Source: Terebella lapidaria
Taxonomy: Eukaryota; Annelida; Polychaeta; Terebellida; Terebellidae
NCBI GenBank assembly: GCA_949152475.1
Contig: OX424561.1
Span: 30,250,481 to 30,314,480 of the forward strand
Length of the DNA stretch: 64,000 nucleotides
Reading direction: 5' to 3'
Part shown: positions 23,619 to 34,685 of the stretch, one piece after another
Numbering within the stretch: the first letter of the stretch is position 1
Layout: each line of letters opens with the position of its first letter
Notes under the pieces: model-generated
Told to the model about the DNA's origin: nothing
Database searches by the model: none
The model's input: the letters and a program-made list of their open reading frames with translations, nothing else
Position numbers and translations under genes: made by a program

Positions 23619-24210
23619 TACTCTGATTTTTCTAACTCGTTTACACCGTTTTTTGCCTTTGTTTCAGTCAAATTACTTCAAGCGATCTATTCAACTGAAT
23701 ATCACATGTCTATGATGAAAACGGCAATAGATTTGCACAAACCTGGCTTTCGATCACGCTACATGTTTCTTTCAAAACACAAAATTTCGATTTAAGCGAG
23801 GATTTTCACTGGTGTAAGGCGCTGCCATATTGCCTTGTTCATTTCATAATTCAAGTCCACAAGTTCAAGTTAGGTACTATGGGGGCATGCGCTGCAGTAG
23901 ATGTATCAATTACATACTGGGACGGTCCCATTCCTAACCCGCGCTCCCTGCGTAATTCATCCGAATAGACTCTTCCGTCACGCTCTCAAAATAAACAATG
24001 TCTGTTATCATGCAGAAGAAAATTTTTCAGGAGGAACTTATCATTGCAGTAGATTACTAACCTCATCAGTTTCATGGGTAGAAGTCTGGAACTTCGTAGA
24101 AAATTGCCGTTCGGTACTAAGGTGAGCTATGCTAAGTTATAATACAATATGATTTAGGATCGCAAAAATATCAGCAAAAATCGGTGTAAACGAGTTAGAG
24201 AATCAGGGTA
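23619..24210 (+). mobile_element. TA-site MITE, first of a head-to-head pair
   Basis: The 592 bp element starts TACTCTGATTTTTCTAACTC and ends GAGTTAGAGAATCAGGGTA, giving ~35-40 bp TIRs, and is flanked by TA (23617-23618 and 24211-24212). A TA duplication is typical of Tc1/mariner-type transposition. The interior is homologous, in reverse orientation, to the neighbouring element. No transposase. Confidence 0.88.
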
Positions 24211-24212
24211 TA

Positions 24213-24852
24213 TACTCTGATTTTTCTAACTCGTTTACACCGTTTTTTGCCGATATTTTTGCGATGTTTAATGGTATCGTATTGTAACTTGGCATACTTC
24301 ACCTGGAGATCAAACGGCATTTTTCTGCAAACTTTCAGACTTCTGCTCATAGAACTGTGAGAGTTAGCAATCTACTGCAATGATAAATTTTCCCTGAAAT
24401 CCTGTCGCTTGCATGTCAACAAATATTGTTTTCCTTTGGCACGTGATGGGCGATTCTTTTCCGATAATTTACATAGGGGCGAGGGTTAGGATTCGGGACC
24501 GCCCACGCAGGTAAACTGATTCAAAATTACTCGCACGTGCAGGCACCTTGACGACAACTGACAACCCGATCCCCCTACTATGACTAATTTGAACTTGTCC
24601 ATTTGGATTCCGTCATCATGCAGTTGTCGAGAACCAAGCAATATGTCGGCGCCCATGGTTCGAGCAAATCCTCGCTTAAATAAAACTTTTGTGTTTTGGA
24701 AGAAACAGATAGCGTTCCGGAAGGCAGGTTTGTGTAAATTAATTGCAGTTTGTACCACAGATATGCAATATTCAGTTGAATAGTTCGCTTGAAGTAACTT
24801 GACTGACCTGAAGGCATAAAACGGTGTAAACGAGTTAAAAACAATCAGAGTA
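24213..24852 (-). mobile_element. TA-site MITE, second of a head-to-head pair
   Basis: The 640 bp element abuts the first, sharing the TA at 24211-24212, and ends AATCAGAGTA with TA at 24853-24854. Read in reverse, its interior (TCAGTCAAGTTACTTCAAG, then TTCAACTGAATATTGCATAT) follows the first element's interior. The two insertions therefore form an imperfect palindrome of about 1.24 kb. A minus-strand 127-codon frame across it is likely fortuitous. Confidence 0.88.
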
Positions 24853-25629
24853 TAGTTATATATTTGCACTCGATTTGTTCAATAAATGCTCTTTTTCGTT
24901 ATGAATTTCTGGTGGAGTTTGACTTCGTTGACATTACCGCGATTCTGGGCACTTTGTATCCCTTGATGCGATGTGATTTCAGCTTACATTCCAGTGTAAA
25001 CACTGGGAAACTAGGTCAGGTCTGAGTATTGTTTTACGTATTGTTAATTTCGACTGGATTCTCGACTTGGTGTCGCTTTTATTGTAGGGAACCTTTTACT
25101 GCTTACAGGTAGCTTTTACCATTTTCAAGATTGCAGCAGTGTAGAATTGGGCAGCCAAAATCTGTATGAAAAAGCGCATGCCAATGAATTGCCAATGAAT
25201 TATTGAGGTTCGTGTCCATGGCGAACATGACCTATAGACTGTATGATATATCTGATGCTTGGACGTACGTGTTTCCTGTTGTTTCTTGATGTTTTATGGA
25301 TACTTGAGATTTATTTGCCAGACAATCTATGGACAAGGCTTCGGCTGGTCACGTCCCTACAGGCGTCTGGTCTTGTCACCCGGGCATTCCAGATGACTTG
25401 TGGTCGTGGAAAGACAGTGGGCTGTGTCGTTATTACATGTAATTATGTTATGACACTGTTATACTTCATTCCAAATGGTTGTGATGTCGAGTGGCCTCCC
25501 GCAAATACCGTTGATATATAAGTTGGAAAATATAATTGTTGGAAGGTATAGGCCGTTGTGAGCTCTATTATCCCTTCATATATTATTTGGTACCATTCTA
25601 TTCGGATACATTGTATTTCAACAACAGCT

Positions 25630-26010
25630 TCTTGCTTCTCCGTCTGCCTTCTTTACCTTCTCCAGCGGATACAGCGCGTCCAAAACTCAGGGGCGAGGAG
25701 AGTCGGATCATATTTCACCAGCACTCCACAAGCTGCACTGGTTGCCCATCCGTGCTCGAATTAGTAATTACAAAATCAGTCTTATAAATACATCGCTCCT
25801 CCACACATTATGGACATGTTCGAAGTCCGGTAGTACACCAAAACACTCAAACATACGGATCCCACGGTATGCTGCACCAAGAATGTGGAACAAACTTCCG
25901 AAACATACCACAACATGAATCCAATGCTATGCTCAACAATTTGTATCCAAGACGCCTAGATATGTCAAATTATAGGCGATACAGAAATGAATATAGTGTG
26001 TCTATATTAG
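25630..26010 (+). pseudogene. LINE ORF2 C-terminal fragment, L-unit copy 5
   Basis: The plus strand contains the LLQRIQRVQNSGAR block near 25655-25695, then HWLP near 25740 and, around 25860-25895, IPRYAAPRMWNKLPKHTT. The order matches the C-terminal half of a CR1/L2-type reverse transcriptase. Frames are broken. The uninterrupted passage at 25855-25880 gives the pre-insertion sequence for E-Pal in units A and B. Confidence 0.7.
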
Positions 26011-26157
26011 TTTTCCTTATAGTATTGGTATATTATTATGCAGACTGAGTGTGGATCCCCAACCGTTCAGAACAGTTCCACCAGTGACCACCTATTACGC
26101 TATTATGACGAAATGTATGTACACTTAGGGATTTATTGATTAATTAAAGCTGCTGCC

Positions 26158-26686
26158 TTCGAATGTATACAATTTTTTTTTCAAAACCAATTTTTTGTTA
26201 AACACATCTAATGCAATATAAGAAAAGGGGTGCTCAATGATTTTGACGATTACAGTCCGTCCGAGTTGTCTTTTCATCCGTTTTAGTGCCAATTTTGTAC
26301 CGGTTTTGTAAGTGAACAAACGAAGTGTATCCATCAAACCCGAATGTAAACAAATGCTCAAATCGCGTTTAAAAGTCCACATCGAGTACATTTTCCAGTT
26401 CGTATGTGCATATATAGGGTAGTTGTGAGAAAATAATCAGTGATATACCAAGATGTGCGTGGAATTGTCAGTCTATCTCGCACTTCTATGCTTTGTTTAC
26501 ATCTGCGTGTGATGGATACAGTTCATATATTTACGTCAGAACCGCCTGTTCAAATGAGCAAAATTTCCCTGAGGACTGGTTATTTTCATTACATTTGATG
26601 TGAGTATGTTTCATTCAGTTAATTTAGCATGTTTAATATGAAATATAGTTTTCAAAAAATATTGACTGGTTTTGAAGGCAGATGCT
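26158..26686 (-). mobile_element. TTAA-site transposon, copy 3, inverted
   Basis: Flanked by TTAA at 26154-26157 and 26687-26690. The sequence is the reverse complement of copies 1 and 2. It sits in L-unit sequence at a point that is continuous near 8575-8595 (GGGATTGATTGAATAATTGG), so it is an independent insertion of the same family. Confidence 0.88.
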
Positions 26687-26690
26687 TTAA

Positions 26691-26824
26691 CCTATCCCAA
26701 ATCCAGTTTGTCTGAGTGTTTTTATGTCATTTTTGACGTATTCTGCAAAACGTTACTATTGGCCAAAGAGCTTTCTGACGTAATTTGTGAAACTCGGACA
26801 ACTTTTGTGAGCATTTGGGATAGG
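26691..26824. repeat. Small inverted-repeat element (134 bp)
   Basis: Exact 11 bp arms, CCTATCCCAAA at 26691-26701 and TTTGGGATAGG at 26814-26824, directly follow the TTAA duplication of the neighbouring transposon. It may be a MITE or a chance pairing; one copy only. Confidence 0.5.
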
Positions 26825-26846
26825 TCAATAGGGGGTTATCAAACAT

Positions 26847-27024
26847 CATTCAACAGAGGGCAGCATTGTACTATCAGTCCTTTTTGGCGCCAAAATCATA
26901 AACGGATATCGTCTGTAATCATTAATGACGTACATTTTGGCGGGAAAATTACGTTTATATTGATAACGCCAGCAAAAACAATGTAATGACGTCATAAGAC
27001 TGATAAAGCAGTGCTGCCAGCTGG
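26847..27024 (+). repeat. R5 repeat, copy 1
   Basis: About 178 bp matching 50725-50903: CATTCAACAG, GGCGCCAAA, ATCGTCTGTAATCA, TAATGACGTA, TTACGTTTATATTG, GACGTCAT and GTGCTGCCAGCTGG occur in the same order and spacing. Both copies lie downstream of a TTAA transposon. The unit includes the palindrome TGACGTCA. No coding capacity. Confidence 0.8.
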
Positions 27025-27059
27025 TGATTGCAGATATTTCTGATAACCCCTCATTGATT

Positions 27060-27810
27060 GATATCAGTGTGAAATCATATTACAAGCAATCCATGCCAAC
27101 AAATGGAATAATCAACAAGTGTAAAAATAGGGACAACTAAGAAAAAACTCAAAAGGGGGCTTGTCCTTTGAGAATACATACAAGATAACAAGAAAATACA
27201 TAATATATTTGACAAATAGAATATATTTGACAAATAATAGTGACTATACTGTAATATAGTTACACTATTGATGTACCATAAAACTGAATGAACAATAGAG
27301 CCAAGTATACATATACTGGCTGTAACTGCTGGACAAATATGCATCGAATAAATACTTCCTACAAGGTACTTTAAACGAGTTCAAATTTTGCATGGTTTGG
27401 ATGGACATGTCAAGCTTGTTCCATAAAAAAGAAGCTATGTGCTTGAAACAACTTTTTTCCAACACAGACCTGAAACGAGGTAAAACAACAGAAGCACCAC
27501 TGGATCGAGTGTTATGTGAATGTGTAGAGCTAACATGGACTAGGTTATGTTCGAAGTAGTTTGGTGCCTGACCATGAACAATTTTGTGCATATGACAGGT
27601 GACTAAAAAGTTAATTCTATTTCCACTGTAAACCAGTTAAGATGACTGACGTGTGCTACATCAAGATGGGATCTTGGATCTAATTTGAGTACTACCCTGA
27701 TAAGTTCATTTTGTCAGATTTAGCCTATAGTTTAGATTTAAGAAGTTGTGATAAACCTTGGTACCAAAAACAACAGCCGTAATCAAAGTGACACTGTACT
27801 AGTGCAGATG
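27060..27810 (+). repeat. L-unit copy 6 (5' part only)
   Basis: It begins with the TCAGTGTGAAATCATATTAC stretch seen at 8600 and runs through a minus-strand LINE end (27265-27591) to AGTAACACTGTACT-type sequence near 27790, then stops. It is partial and more diverged than units A and B. Confidence 0.75.
27265..27591 (-). pseudogene. LINE ORF2 C-terminal fragment, L-unit copy 6
   Basis: Best preserved of the minus-strand series. It shows MHKIVHGQAPNYFEHNLVHV, STHSHNTRSSGASVVLPRFR, SVLEKSCFKHIASFLWNKLD and LNSFKVPCRKYLFDAY in one frame of 108 codons. This is a typical CR1/L2-type LINE C-terminus (HGxAPxY ... TRxxG ... PRxR ... FxxxAxxLWNxLD ... FKxxxKxYLF). The catalytic domain is missing. It lies in the reverse orientation to the M1a-linked LINE. 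Confidence 0.82.
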
Positions 27811-28419
27811 CCAAAAGTGGTTATAACATCAAGGATATTGGAAATTCTGTACGAATTTAGTAATAGCCTTTTTTGCCATTGCGACAAAAATCATGTTCTG
27901 GTCAAATTCAACCTCTAAGTATTTAACACACTTTTTGCTGTGACATTTATTCCATTGCAGCCTTTGCCGGTAATATTTGATTCAGAGTATTATTTCAACA
28001 TGTAGTTGGTGCCAGTAAACAACAGGAAACAACTGCCCAATGACGGGCAACACATTTATATTGAATTGAACGTGATATCACTCCCTGTTTATAGTTTTTG
28101 AGCTTGAGTTCACAAAAAGGTCAGAGGAAGAGGGGTGTTTCACTTCCGTTGTCAACATATTGCCATGTTCAATCTTGATGACCCTCCTAGTGATGACGTA
28201 TGTACGGTTTTTGACGCATTTTGACAAGTCAGTTCTTCACAAAAACGTTAAACCGGAAATGAAATACCCCTCTTCTCTGGACGCTAACTCATCGTCACTG
28301 AGGACGTGTTGGCAGTCCATTTGTGGTGTTAGCAAACAATCTTCATGTCTTCCCACTTTCAACATGCTGTTTTTCTGGCCAAATACTGGTACTTGTTACA
28401 TCACTGTGGTCTCAAGTGT
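27811..28419. other. Unassigned DNA
   Basis: No recognisable feature. An 89-codon plus-strand frame at 28160-28429 has no known motif. Confidence 0.3.
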
Positions 28420-29190
28420 CCGAGACTAGACAGAACCAAACAAAAACACTGGAACAGAAACAGATGTGAAACGTGAGGTTCACCAGCCAGCAGGATAGTG
28501 TGAGACCTCTCAGACCGCATACACATAAAACACACAGATGCTGAATTCATTGAAGTAGAAAATGGATACCGTTAAACAGACAAATTCATATTACAAGACC
28601 GAATCCATAGACGAATTTTACGAAATCAATGTGAGTGGTCAAATCCGTATGATACTAGTATCAAAGTCAAAGCCATGTGAAATATACATCAGATTTAAGT
28701 TCATTAATCTAAATCCAACGTTCACTGTCGATTTAAACAAAATAATCATAATATACTGTGAATACTCAATTCAATTTATTTCAACATCAACACATAGTAC
28801 AAAGACACATTACATTCACAGCAATATAGATATTGAAAGGGGAATGCAGGGAAGCCTAGGCTTATACATTTGCTATTCCCCAACTAAAAATATAAAAGAT
28901 TAATGAAGCCTCCCCATCCTACCCCCCCCCCCCCCCCAAAAAAAACAAACAAAAACAAAACAAACATGGAACCAGTACCAGAGTTTAGTCTAAGAGAGAG
29001 TAGAACACTCTCTTCCAGTACCCAAGTACAAAGTATTCCGAGCGAACAAGGCCAAGTCTGTTTCCCAATAAATCAGTTCAAGTGGACGTAAGCAAACAAT
29101 AGCTTTTATCTGTCATTACAAAAAACAATGTATTATCGATAGCTGATCGATTTGGAACAGTGATCGCACAACGCAATTGATATGAGGCGC
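28420..29190 (+). repeat. R3 repeat, copy 1
   Basis: Shares CACTGGAACAGAAACAG, GTGAAACGTGAGGTT and later AATAAATCAGTTCA and GGACGTAAGCAAACAA blocks with 30845-31570, 40905-44360 and 46840-49650. This copy lacks much of the middle found in the 41-44 kb copy and carries an extra ~145 bp insert (28550-28695). The family is a long interspersed repeat of unknown class. Confidence 0.7.
28550..28695 (+). repeat. ~130-145 bp insert shared, inverted, with 63565-63695
   Basis: ATGGATACCG, AAACAGACAAATTCATA, AAGACCGAATCCAT, GACGAATTTTAC and TCAAAGTCAAAGCCATGTGA appear here and, reverse-complemented, near the right end of the window. Flanking R3 sequence at 41000 lacks it, so it is an insertion. An open frame (MDTVKQTNSYYKTESIDEFY) spans it but is closed in the other copy. 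Confidence 0.7.
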
Positions 29191-30060
29191 GTTTCGTTCG
29201 TACGGACTGAACCCAAAATCTGATCAACAATTATTGTTGAGCAATAACATTGTTAATATACTATTATTAATATTCCTTAATATCCATCTTCCAGAAGCAG
29301 TATGCACATTTCACATGTGACCACAATAGATCAGCATTTCAAAGATCTTCCATGCTGATTCTTCTGATCCCAAATGTTTGGGATTGTTTGCTATTGTCTT
29401 AATAGCTCTAAAAAATTATCAATTTCACACATCTCTTTACACACAATGCGCTCAACTTTAAATTGTCATCAATAGATTTATATTCACTGTCATTCTAAAT
29501 CCTCACCCGGAAGTCAACATGTAACATCCATGGAAATGCTAATTAAAGCAAATATGTGACAATGGGTAATCTTATATCTGATAAACTCTGAATTCTGAGT
29601 ATAACAATTATTGCAGACGATATTTGCTATTCGGGAACTCAAGTTCATGACCCCCATTCGCTTAGTTCCTTGTTCAACAATAACAGCATATCAAGGTCTA
29701 AGCGACATGCAAATATATACATCTAAAATGTACGACATAAATAAGATAACTTCTCAATTTTTAAAACGAATCACACAGTCACTGTTTACATGGCCAGATT
29801 CCCCAACATACAGTCACAAGTCAGTTCATACATGGATAGTTCACAGCGTCGTCGTAAGATTGGTCCTGTTTCCAGTAAGCAACAACATACTGCTTGCTTG
29901 TTTGGTGCGTGTTCGTTTCTCCAGCTTCCCGTTGTATTTCGGATCACGTCCACATGTGGCATGTGTGTCCCCACGACGGAGCCATGAAGGACACGGAGCA
30001 GATCCGCCTTTTTCACGTCATCCAGGTCCAGGGAAAGCCGAAAAGCACATGAAAATTGCT
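29191..30060. other. Unassigned DNA
   Basis: No element boundary. A 152-codon plus frame (29611-30069) and a 76-codon minus frame (29786-30016) overlap; neither shows a motif I recognise, and the plus frame runs into the M1a module. Confidence 0.3.
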
Positions 30061-30750
30061 AATGAATGAGTTTCGTGTCAGTGGCAAATATGACGAAGGC
30101 CTATAGACTCTAATGACGTATCTTATGCTAGGTCTGGCGTGTTTTATGATGTTTATGGCCACTTCACATTTATTTTCCACACAATCTAAAGACAAGGCTT
30201 CGTCTGGTCACGTACTTGGAAGCGCCTGTTGTTGTCATCTGGGATTTTCAGATATGATTTGATGCCGTAGAAAGACAGTTGGCTGTGTCTATTACATGTA
30301 ATTATGTTACGAGGCTGTATTATGCTTCATTCCAAATGGTTGAGATGTTGAGTGGCCTTCCGCAAATACCATCGATACACAAGTTGAAAAATATAATTGT
30401 TTTGAGATTATAGGTCGTTCCGAACTGCATTATCCCTTCTTTTATCATTTGGAACCGCTTTTATATGGAAACATTTTTTTTCAACAACAGCGTCTTGCTC
30501 ATCGGTCTGTCTAGGTCCAAAACTCGACAATAATCTTCAGGGTCCGATACTTGTTGGGCAATGTGTTTCTTATCTTTTAATAAATATATCAATGGCATCC
30601 CTCCTTTGCACATGTACATGTTCGAAGTCCGTTAGTACACCAGAACCATCTTTTCTTTCGGAATCTCTTCCCTTGAGTCGAGATTTACAGGTGGATCCCG
30701 CGGTATGCTGCACCGAGAATGTGGAACAAACGTCCAAAACATTGACTCTT
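30061..30750 (+). repeat. L-unit copy 7 (M1a plus LINE tail)
   Basis: Diverged M1a sequence (GACAAGGCTTCGTCTGGTCA) followed by LINE remnants. CGAAGTCCGTTAGTACACCA and a GCGGTATGCTGCACCGAGAA stretch encode the broken IPRYAAPRMWNK block near 30695-30730. It is older than the copies at 10 and 15 kb, judging by divergence. Confidence 0.7.
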
Positions 30751-30844
30751 CTAGATACGTCATACTTATTCACAATATATTTCTAACCATCCTTATCCAT
30801 GCTCCATTATCATGATTATACAACATGTTCCAAAGCGCATAAAC

Positions 30845-31570
30845 ATGTCATACTGGAACAGAAACAGGTCTGAAACGTGAGGTTTACCAAACAGCAGGGT
30901 TATGCGAAACCTCATACAGTCAAAGACATAGAGCACACGTCACACGGTAACCACCTTCATGTAAATCCAACATTCACTGTCCATTAGAACAAAATAATTA
31001 TGGTACTGTGATAAGCAGCTTGTAAGCTATATACTAGTAGTTAATTGCTTTTTGGGCAACCATTGTTCACTATATTGATGTAATAGTGCTGATAGGATTG
31101 TGTATGTCAAGAAAAGAACCTTGCTTGTCACAGAAATATAATTAAATCCATTACTAACAATATAGTTGTCGTATGATACATGTATAAACATATAAAAGTC
31201 GATATTTGACCATTGGAGGTCAGGGTTAGACATTTCCCTTGAGCTGTAAAGGTTGAGGAAACAGCCATTGTGTCAAATGGAAACGTTTTGTGAACAAAAG
31301 CCACGTTCAATTACACATCAAACAATGGTTTTTTGTATAACACAACAAGATGGGAGTATTGACACATTCCTTTTACGACCCTCTCCTATGGTCCCAGTGT
31401 CTAGGCTTTCGAACATCACAAACGCCATAATTCCGGAAGACTGTTATTCTGACCAACAACACTGTGTGTAACTATGGTTCCTCCAATAAATCAGTTCAGG
31501 TGTATGTAAGCAAACAACAGAATTGATCTGGCATCATAAAAACGATGTGGAGTCGATATATGGTCGATTT
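30845..31570 (+). repeat. R3 repeat, copy 2
   Basis: Contains GGAACAGAAACAGGTCTGAA, the CATTGGAGGTCAGGGTTAGA stretch, the GAACATCACAAACGCCATAA stretch and AATAAATCAGTTCAGG. At about 31408-31430 it preserves an uninterrupted relative of the site where CACGGTGG transposon 2 inserted at 41657. Confidence 0.7.
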
Positions 31571-31574
31571 GCAT

Positions 31575-31680
31575 TTTCGCGAAAGGCGGCGCTCCAGCAC
31601 CCGTCTTGCACACAATTCTTCCTTTGCATTCTGGGATACCGAAAATAGTTCCAACATGGATGCCTCTATGAATCGAAGTG
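31575..31680 (+). promoter_or_regulatory. Possible promoter and first exon
   Basis: A locally CpG-rich stretch (TTTTCGCGAAAGGCGGCG near 31573) precedes TTTGCATTCTGGGAT at 31623-31637, resembling the ZNF143/Staf-type promoter motif TCCCAGAATGCA in reverse. An ATG in good context (CCAACATGG, 31656) follows, with a donor-like GTGAGT at 31678 after 22 coding bases. No downstream exon could be identified. It is an inference from motif order only. Confidence 0.3.
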
Positions 31681-31999
31681 AGTTTGAATGTTTGTGATAT
31701 TTTGTTACAGGCAGGACATATTGTCGAAAACTATACAATTTTTAGGAGATTGTGATAGAATAACTCCAGCAGCAGTGTCCGTGGCATTTTATTAGTGCCT
31801 CTGAAAAATCCATGGCTGAGTCATGACTGTCTGGTCGATCCATGCAAAACAAGAAAGCACGTGCTCGTGTTTACAAAACGCGCATTAATACGTACTATTT
31901 GTTGCCGCGCATCGGTTATTACAAAGACGGGTGCTTCGGAGTGCCGTCTGGTGGACAAAACGGTCGATTTGCGATAGTGATTCCACAAGATAATTGAGA

Positions 32000-32950
32000 T
32001 AATGATGTGGCGATTGAGTGATTGTTATACGGAAATGTCTAGTCCCCTCAATTTTGTCCGAAAAATCATTCTTTACAATGTGTTGACATTGATACCAAGT
32101 ATGGGGTGTCCAAACGATCGAGTAGTGAAATTAGAGTCAGTCAGGTCGGAAGATTATAGAGAACGTCATGAACATAACATAGCCTGTATTGTGAAGAATG
32201 ATACAGATGCTCAATATAAATATATTGAGACTGAAATTGTGAATATGATCAATTTTTTAATTGATAATATTTCTTTGCAGTTTGGTGGTAGAATATTTCA
32301 ACAGACTTTAGTTATTCCAATAAGTACTAACTGTGCACCATTATTGGCAGACCGGTTTTTGTACGCATATGAATCAGATTTCATATAACATCTGCAACGA
32401 GGAGGGTCCAAGAAACAAACTAGTAGCTTTAATTCCACTTTCCACAATACTGATGTATTGTCGCTGAATGATCCGATGTTTGGTGATCATTTGGATGTCA
32501 TATATCTTATGGAACTTTAAATTAAAGATACCACAGACTATAATTCCAATTTTTCCAATTATAATTTTAGATCTAAAATTGGAGATTGATGAGCATTTCA
32601 GACTGTCTACTAGATTATATGACAAAAGTGAAGTTTTCAATTTTTCCATAGCCAATTTCCCTTTTCTGAGCGGCAACATTCCTACGTCGTCAGCATATGT
32701 TGTGTGTCTCACAACTTATACGCTATTCTAGAGCCAGTTGCAAACATGAGGACATTGTTCACAAAAGTTCTCAACTAGTTTCTAAACTGATGCGACAAGG
32801 AGATGTTCTACCAAGACTAATAGCTGCCTTTAAGAAATTCTATGGACGTCATCACGATCTAGTGGGTATGGGTACACCAAATCTGTGACTACTATGCATC
32901 TGGACTATGTTGCATGATATTTTTGTTTGGAATTCATGACGGGTGCCTTA
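32000..32950 (+). mobile_element. Penelope-like retroelement fossil (RT region)
   Basis: Plus-strand frames contain stretches typical of Penelope-like element reverse transcriptases: NFLIDNISLQFGGRIFQQT with STNCAPLLADRFLYAYESDF near 32240-32385, HFRLSTRLYDKSEVFNF near 32600-32640, and SQLIRYSRASCKHEDIVHK through RKFYGRHHDLV-like sequence near 32705-32865. The order matches the family. The element is broken in several places and only the RT region is recognisable. No terminal repeats were located. Substantial age is likely. Confidence 0.85.
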
Positions 32951-33189
32951 TGTGGGGCAGAAAATGCTCACTCTTTCAAGAACACCTGATTTCACCTGGT
33001 CATATAATAGAGGTTCATGAAATTCCATAATTGATTTTGCCTGACACCAGACTTTGAGATTGGAAAACGGACTTGATTTCGTTTTCGGAGACAGTACAGT
33101 ATTAGTAGAAGTAGACTGTCAGATTTTAGTAGACTGTCATCTTTTTGCAGTGTACCTCCCAGGTGTATGTCAGGTTACAATAGGATTGC
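32951..33189. other. Unassigned DNA
   Basis: Short stretch between the Penelope-like fossil and an M1a copy. Its right end (GGTGTATGTCAG) already resembles the sequence preceding M1a at 39640 and 45270. Confidence 0.3.
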
Positions 33190-33500
33190 ATCCCGTATGC
33201 TAGTAGACACATGAGATTTATTTGTCAGCCAATCTATGCTCAGTGTCTCGTCTGGCAAGTCCACAGAGCCGACTAGTGTTGTCATCTGGGACTTCGTATG
33301 TGATTTGTTTTTGTTAAAAGATAATGGTATTTAATACCAACACAACGAGATTGTGAAGATATCAATAATAATTTATTGATATCACCACAATCTCGTTGTG
33401 TGGGTGGTAATGGGTTGATATTTACATTGTCATTACAATATAGTTATGTTAGGACGCTCTATCATGCCCCATTCCACAAAGAATGCGACGACGCAATGAG
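33190..33500 (+). repeat. M1a module with a palindromic insert
   Basis: GAGATTTATTTGTCAGCCAATCTATGCTCAG, then TATAGTTATGTTAGGACGCTCTAT, match the modules at 39.7 and 45.8 kb. The 33335-33409 palindrome interrupts it. No LINE follows. Confidence 0.7.
33335..33409. repeat. Cruciform-capable palindrome (75 bp)
   Basis: Arms of about 30 bp (TACCAACACAACGAGATTG with GATATCAATAA, and their complements) surround a 5-base centre with only a few mismatches. It is inserted in M1a sequence, so it behaves like a miniature foldback transposon. Confidence 0.85.
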
Positions 33501-34685
33501 TGCGAATGACCTGTCGCAATAATGTCGCTATATGAGTGGAAAAGTAAGTATGCCTGGAATGGATATTTCTCGAATAGTTTTCAATATAATATCATAGAAT
33601 TTTTAACATTTCTTTGCAATTCAATGAAGAGCAAAACAGAAGGAATACAAATTTTGTCTGAAATGAATACATCAAATGTATGCTTTCATTCTGATGAGGA
33701 TTTAAATCCCAATCCTTTGAACAAAAATCGAGTTTTTCAATATCTTATTATTGATTAACACGCGTTTGAATCGACACATTTTTTCGCACAAACACAATGC
33801 AAAAAGCTATAATATCACCCGAGGATATAATAGCCTGCTGAAGGAGAAGGCGACTACTGAGACCAGCATAATTTATGTGTCCACAGTATGTATGGTTGCA
33901 CTTTCTCAAAGAAGGATAAGAGGAAATCATCCGCCACGTCAATATATGTGCCCATCTTGCTGGCCCATTGCTTTAATACAATCACTAGTTCGTTTGGTTT
34001 GAAGTCGTCAAATAGCAACTGGCCAGTAATCCGTCACTGAAAGCCAGAAATACAGGCAAAACAGCGCTCCATCTCCACTGGATATCCAGCAAACAAGAAA
34101 ATGCAGCTAACTGCGGGAGACGACATTAGAGCTCGAGAACATCATCAGCACCACGACAGCTGAATGTATCTTACACAACGTTACCCCCCCCCCCCCCTTC
34201 TGCAAAAAAAAAGAAAATTGAACCACATCATGCCCCCATATGATTCCAATTCATTCCCTATATTGTGAAGAAACACATAGGCGTACTTCAATCATATTCC
34301 TAATGAGTAAACATTTATTTTGAACTCAATGAAACAGATACGCCTGATAAAATGATATTGAACCTCAATAGAATATCCTTAAAATATTTGATACTATGAT
34401 GAATATCTGCATCTGATATCATGATATAAATAACACATACATAGGCCTACTGCGCAAATTAAAAGACCAGTTTAAAATAAAAAGGTTTCGCAACCCAGCA
34501 TGGAACACGTCTCAAGTGATAAAACATGTCAGATTACGGTAAATGTAGTAGTGGTATCGCAGACGAATCGTTGTGTTTACTTCATAACGCCAAAGAAGGC
34601 CACACGCAAAGTTACATGTACATGCATACACAAAATGCTACACAGAAAATTGTGTGTTCCAAAGTACGCGTCATTGCGGTAAAAT
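33501..34685. other. Unassigned DNA
   Basis: No repeat family or coding domain recognised. It includes a 15-base C homopolymer near 34183-34198. Short frames at 33522-33758, 33751-34002 and 34500-34753 have no motif. Confidence 0.3.

Larger units (their letters stand above)
21840..26130 (+). repeat. L-unit copy 5 (interrupted by a MITE pair)
   Basis: Colinear with unit A from its minus-strand LINE end (about 6690) through the minisatellite, L core and M1a to the plus-strand LINE fragment and AGTGTGGAT tail. It is more diverged and lacks the E-Pal insertion. The 23619-24852 MITE pair splits it between CATACTA and TAGTTATATATTTGCA, contiguous at 5521-5540. Without that insert it is the cleanest view of one L unit, about 3.05 kb. 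Confidence 0.85.

Noticed and set aside
24486-24869. 127-codon minus-strand frame as a gene
   Set aside because: Lies across a TIR-bounded MITE and extends past its end; the sister element does not keep the frame.
29611-30069. 152-codon plus-strand frame as a gene
   Set aside because: No motif, overlaps an equally open minus frame and runs into an M1a repeat; composition does not stand out.
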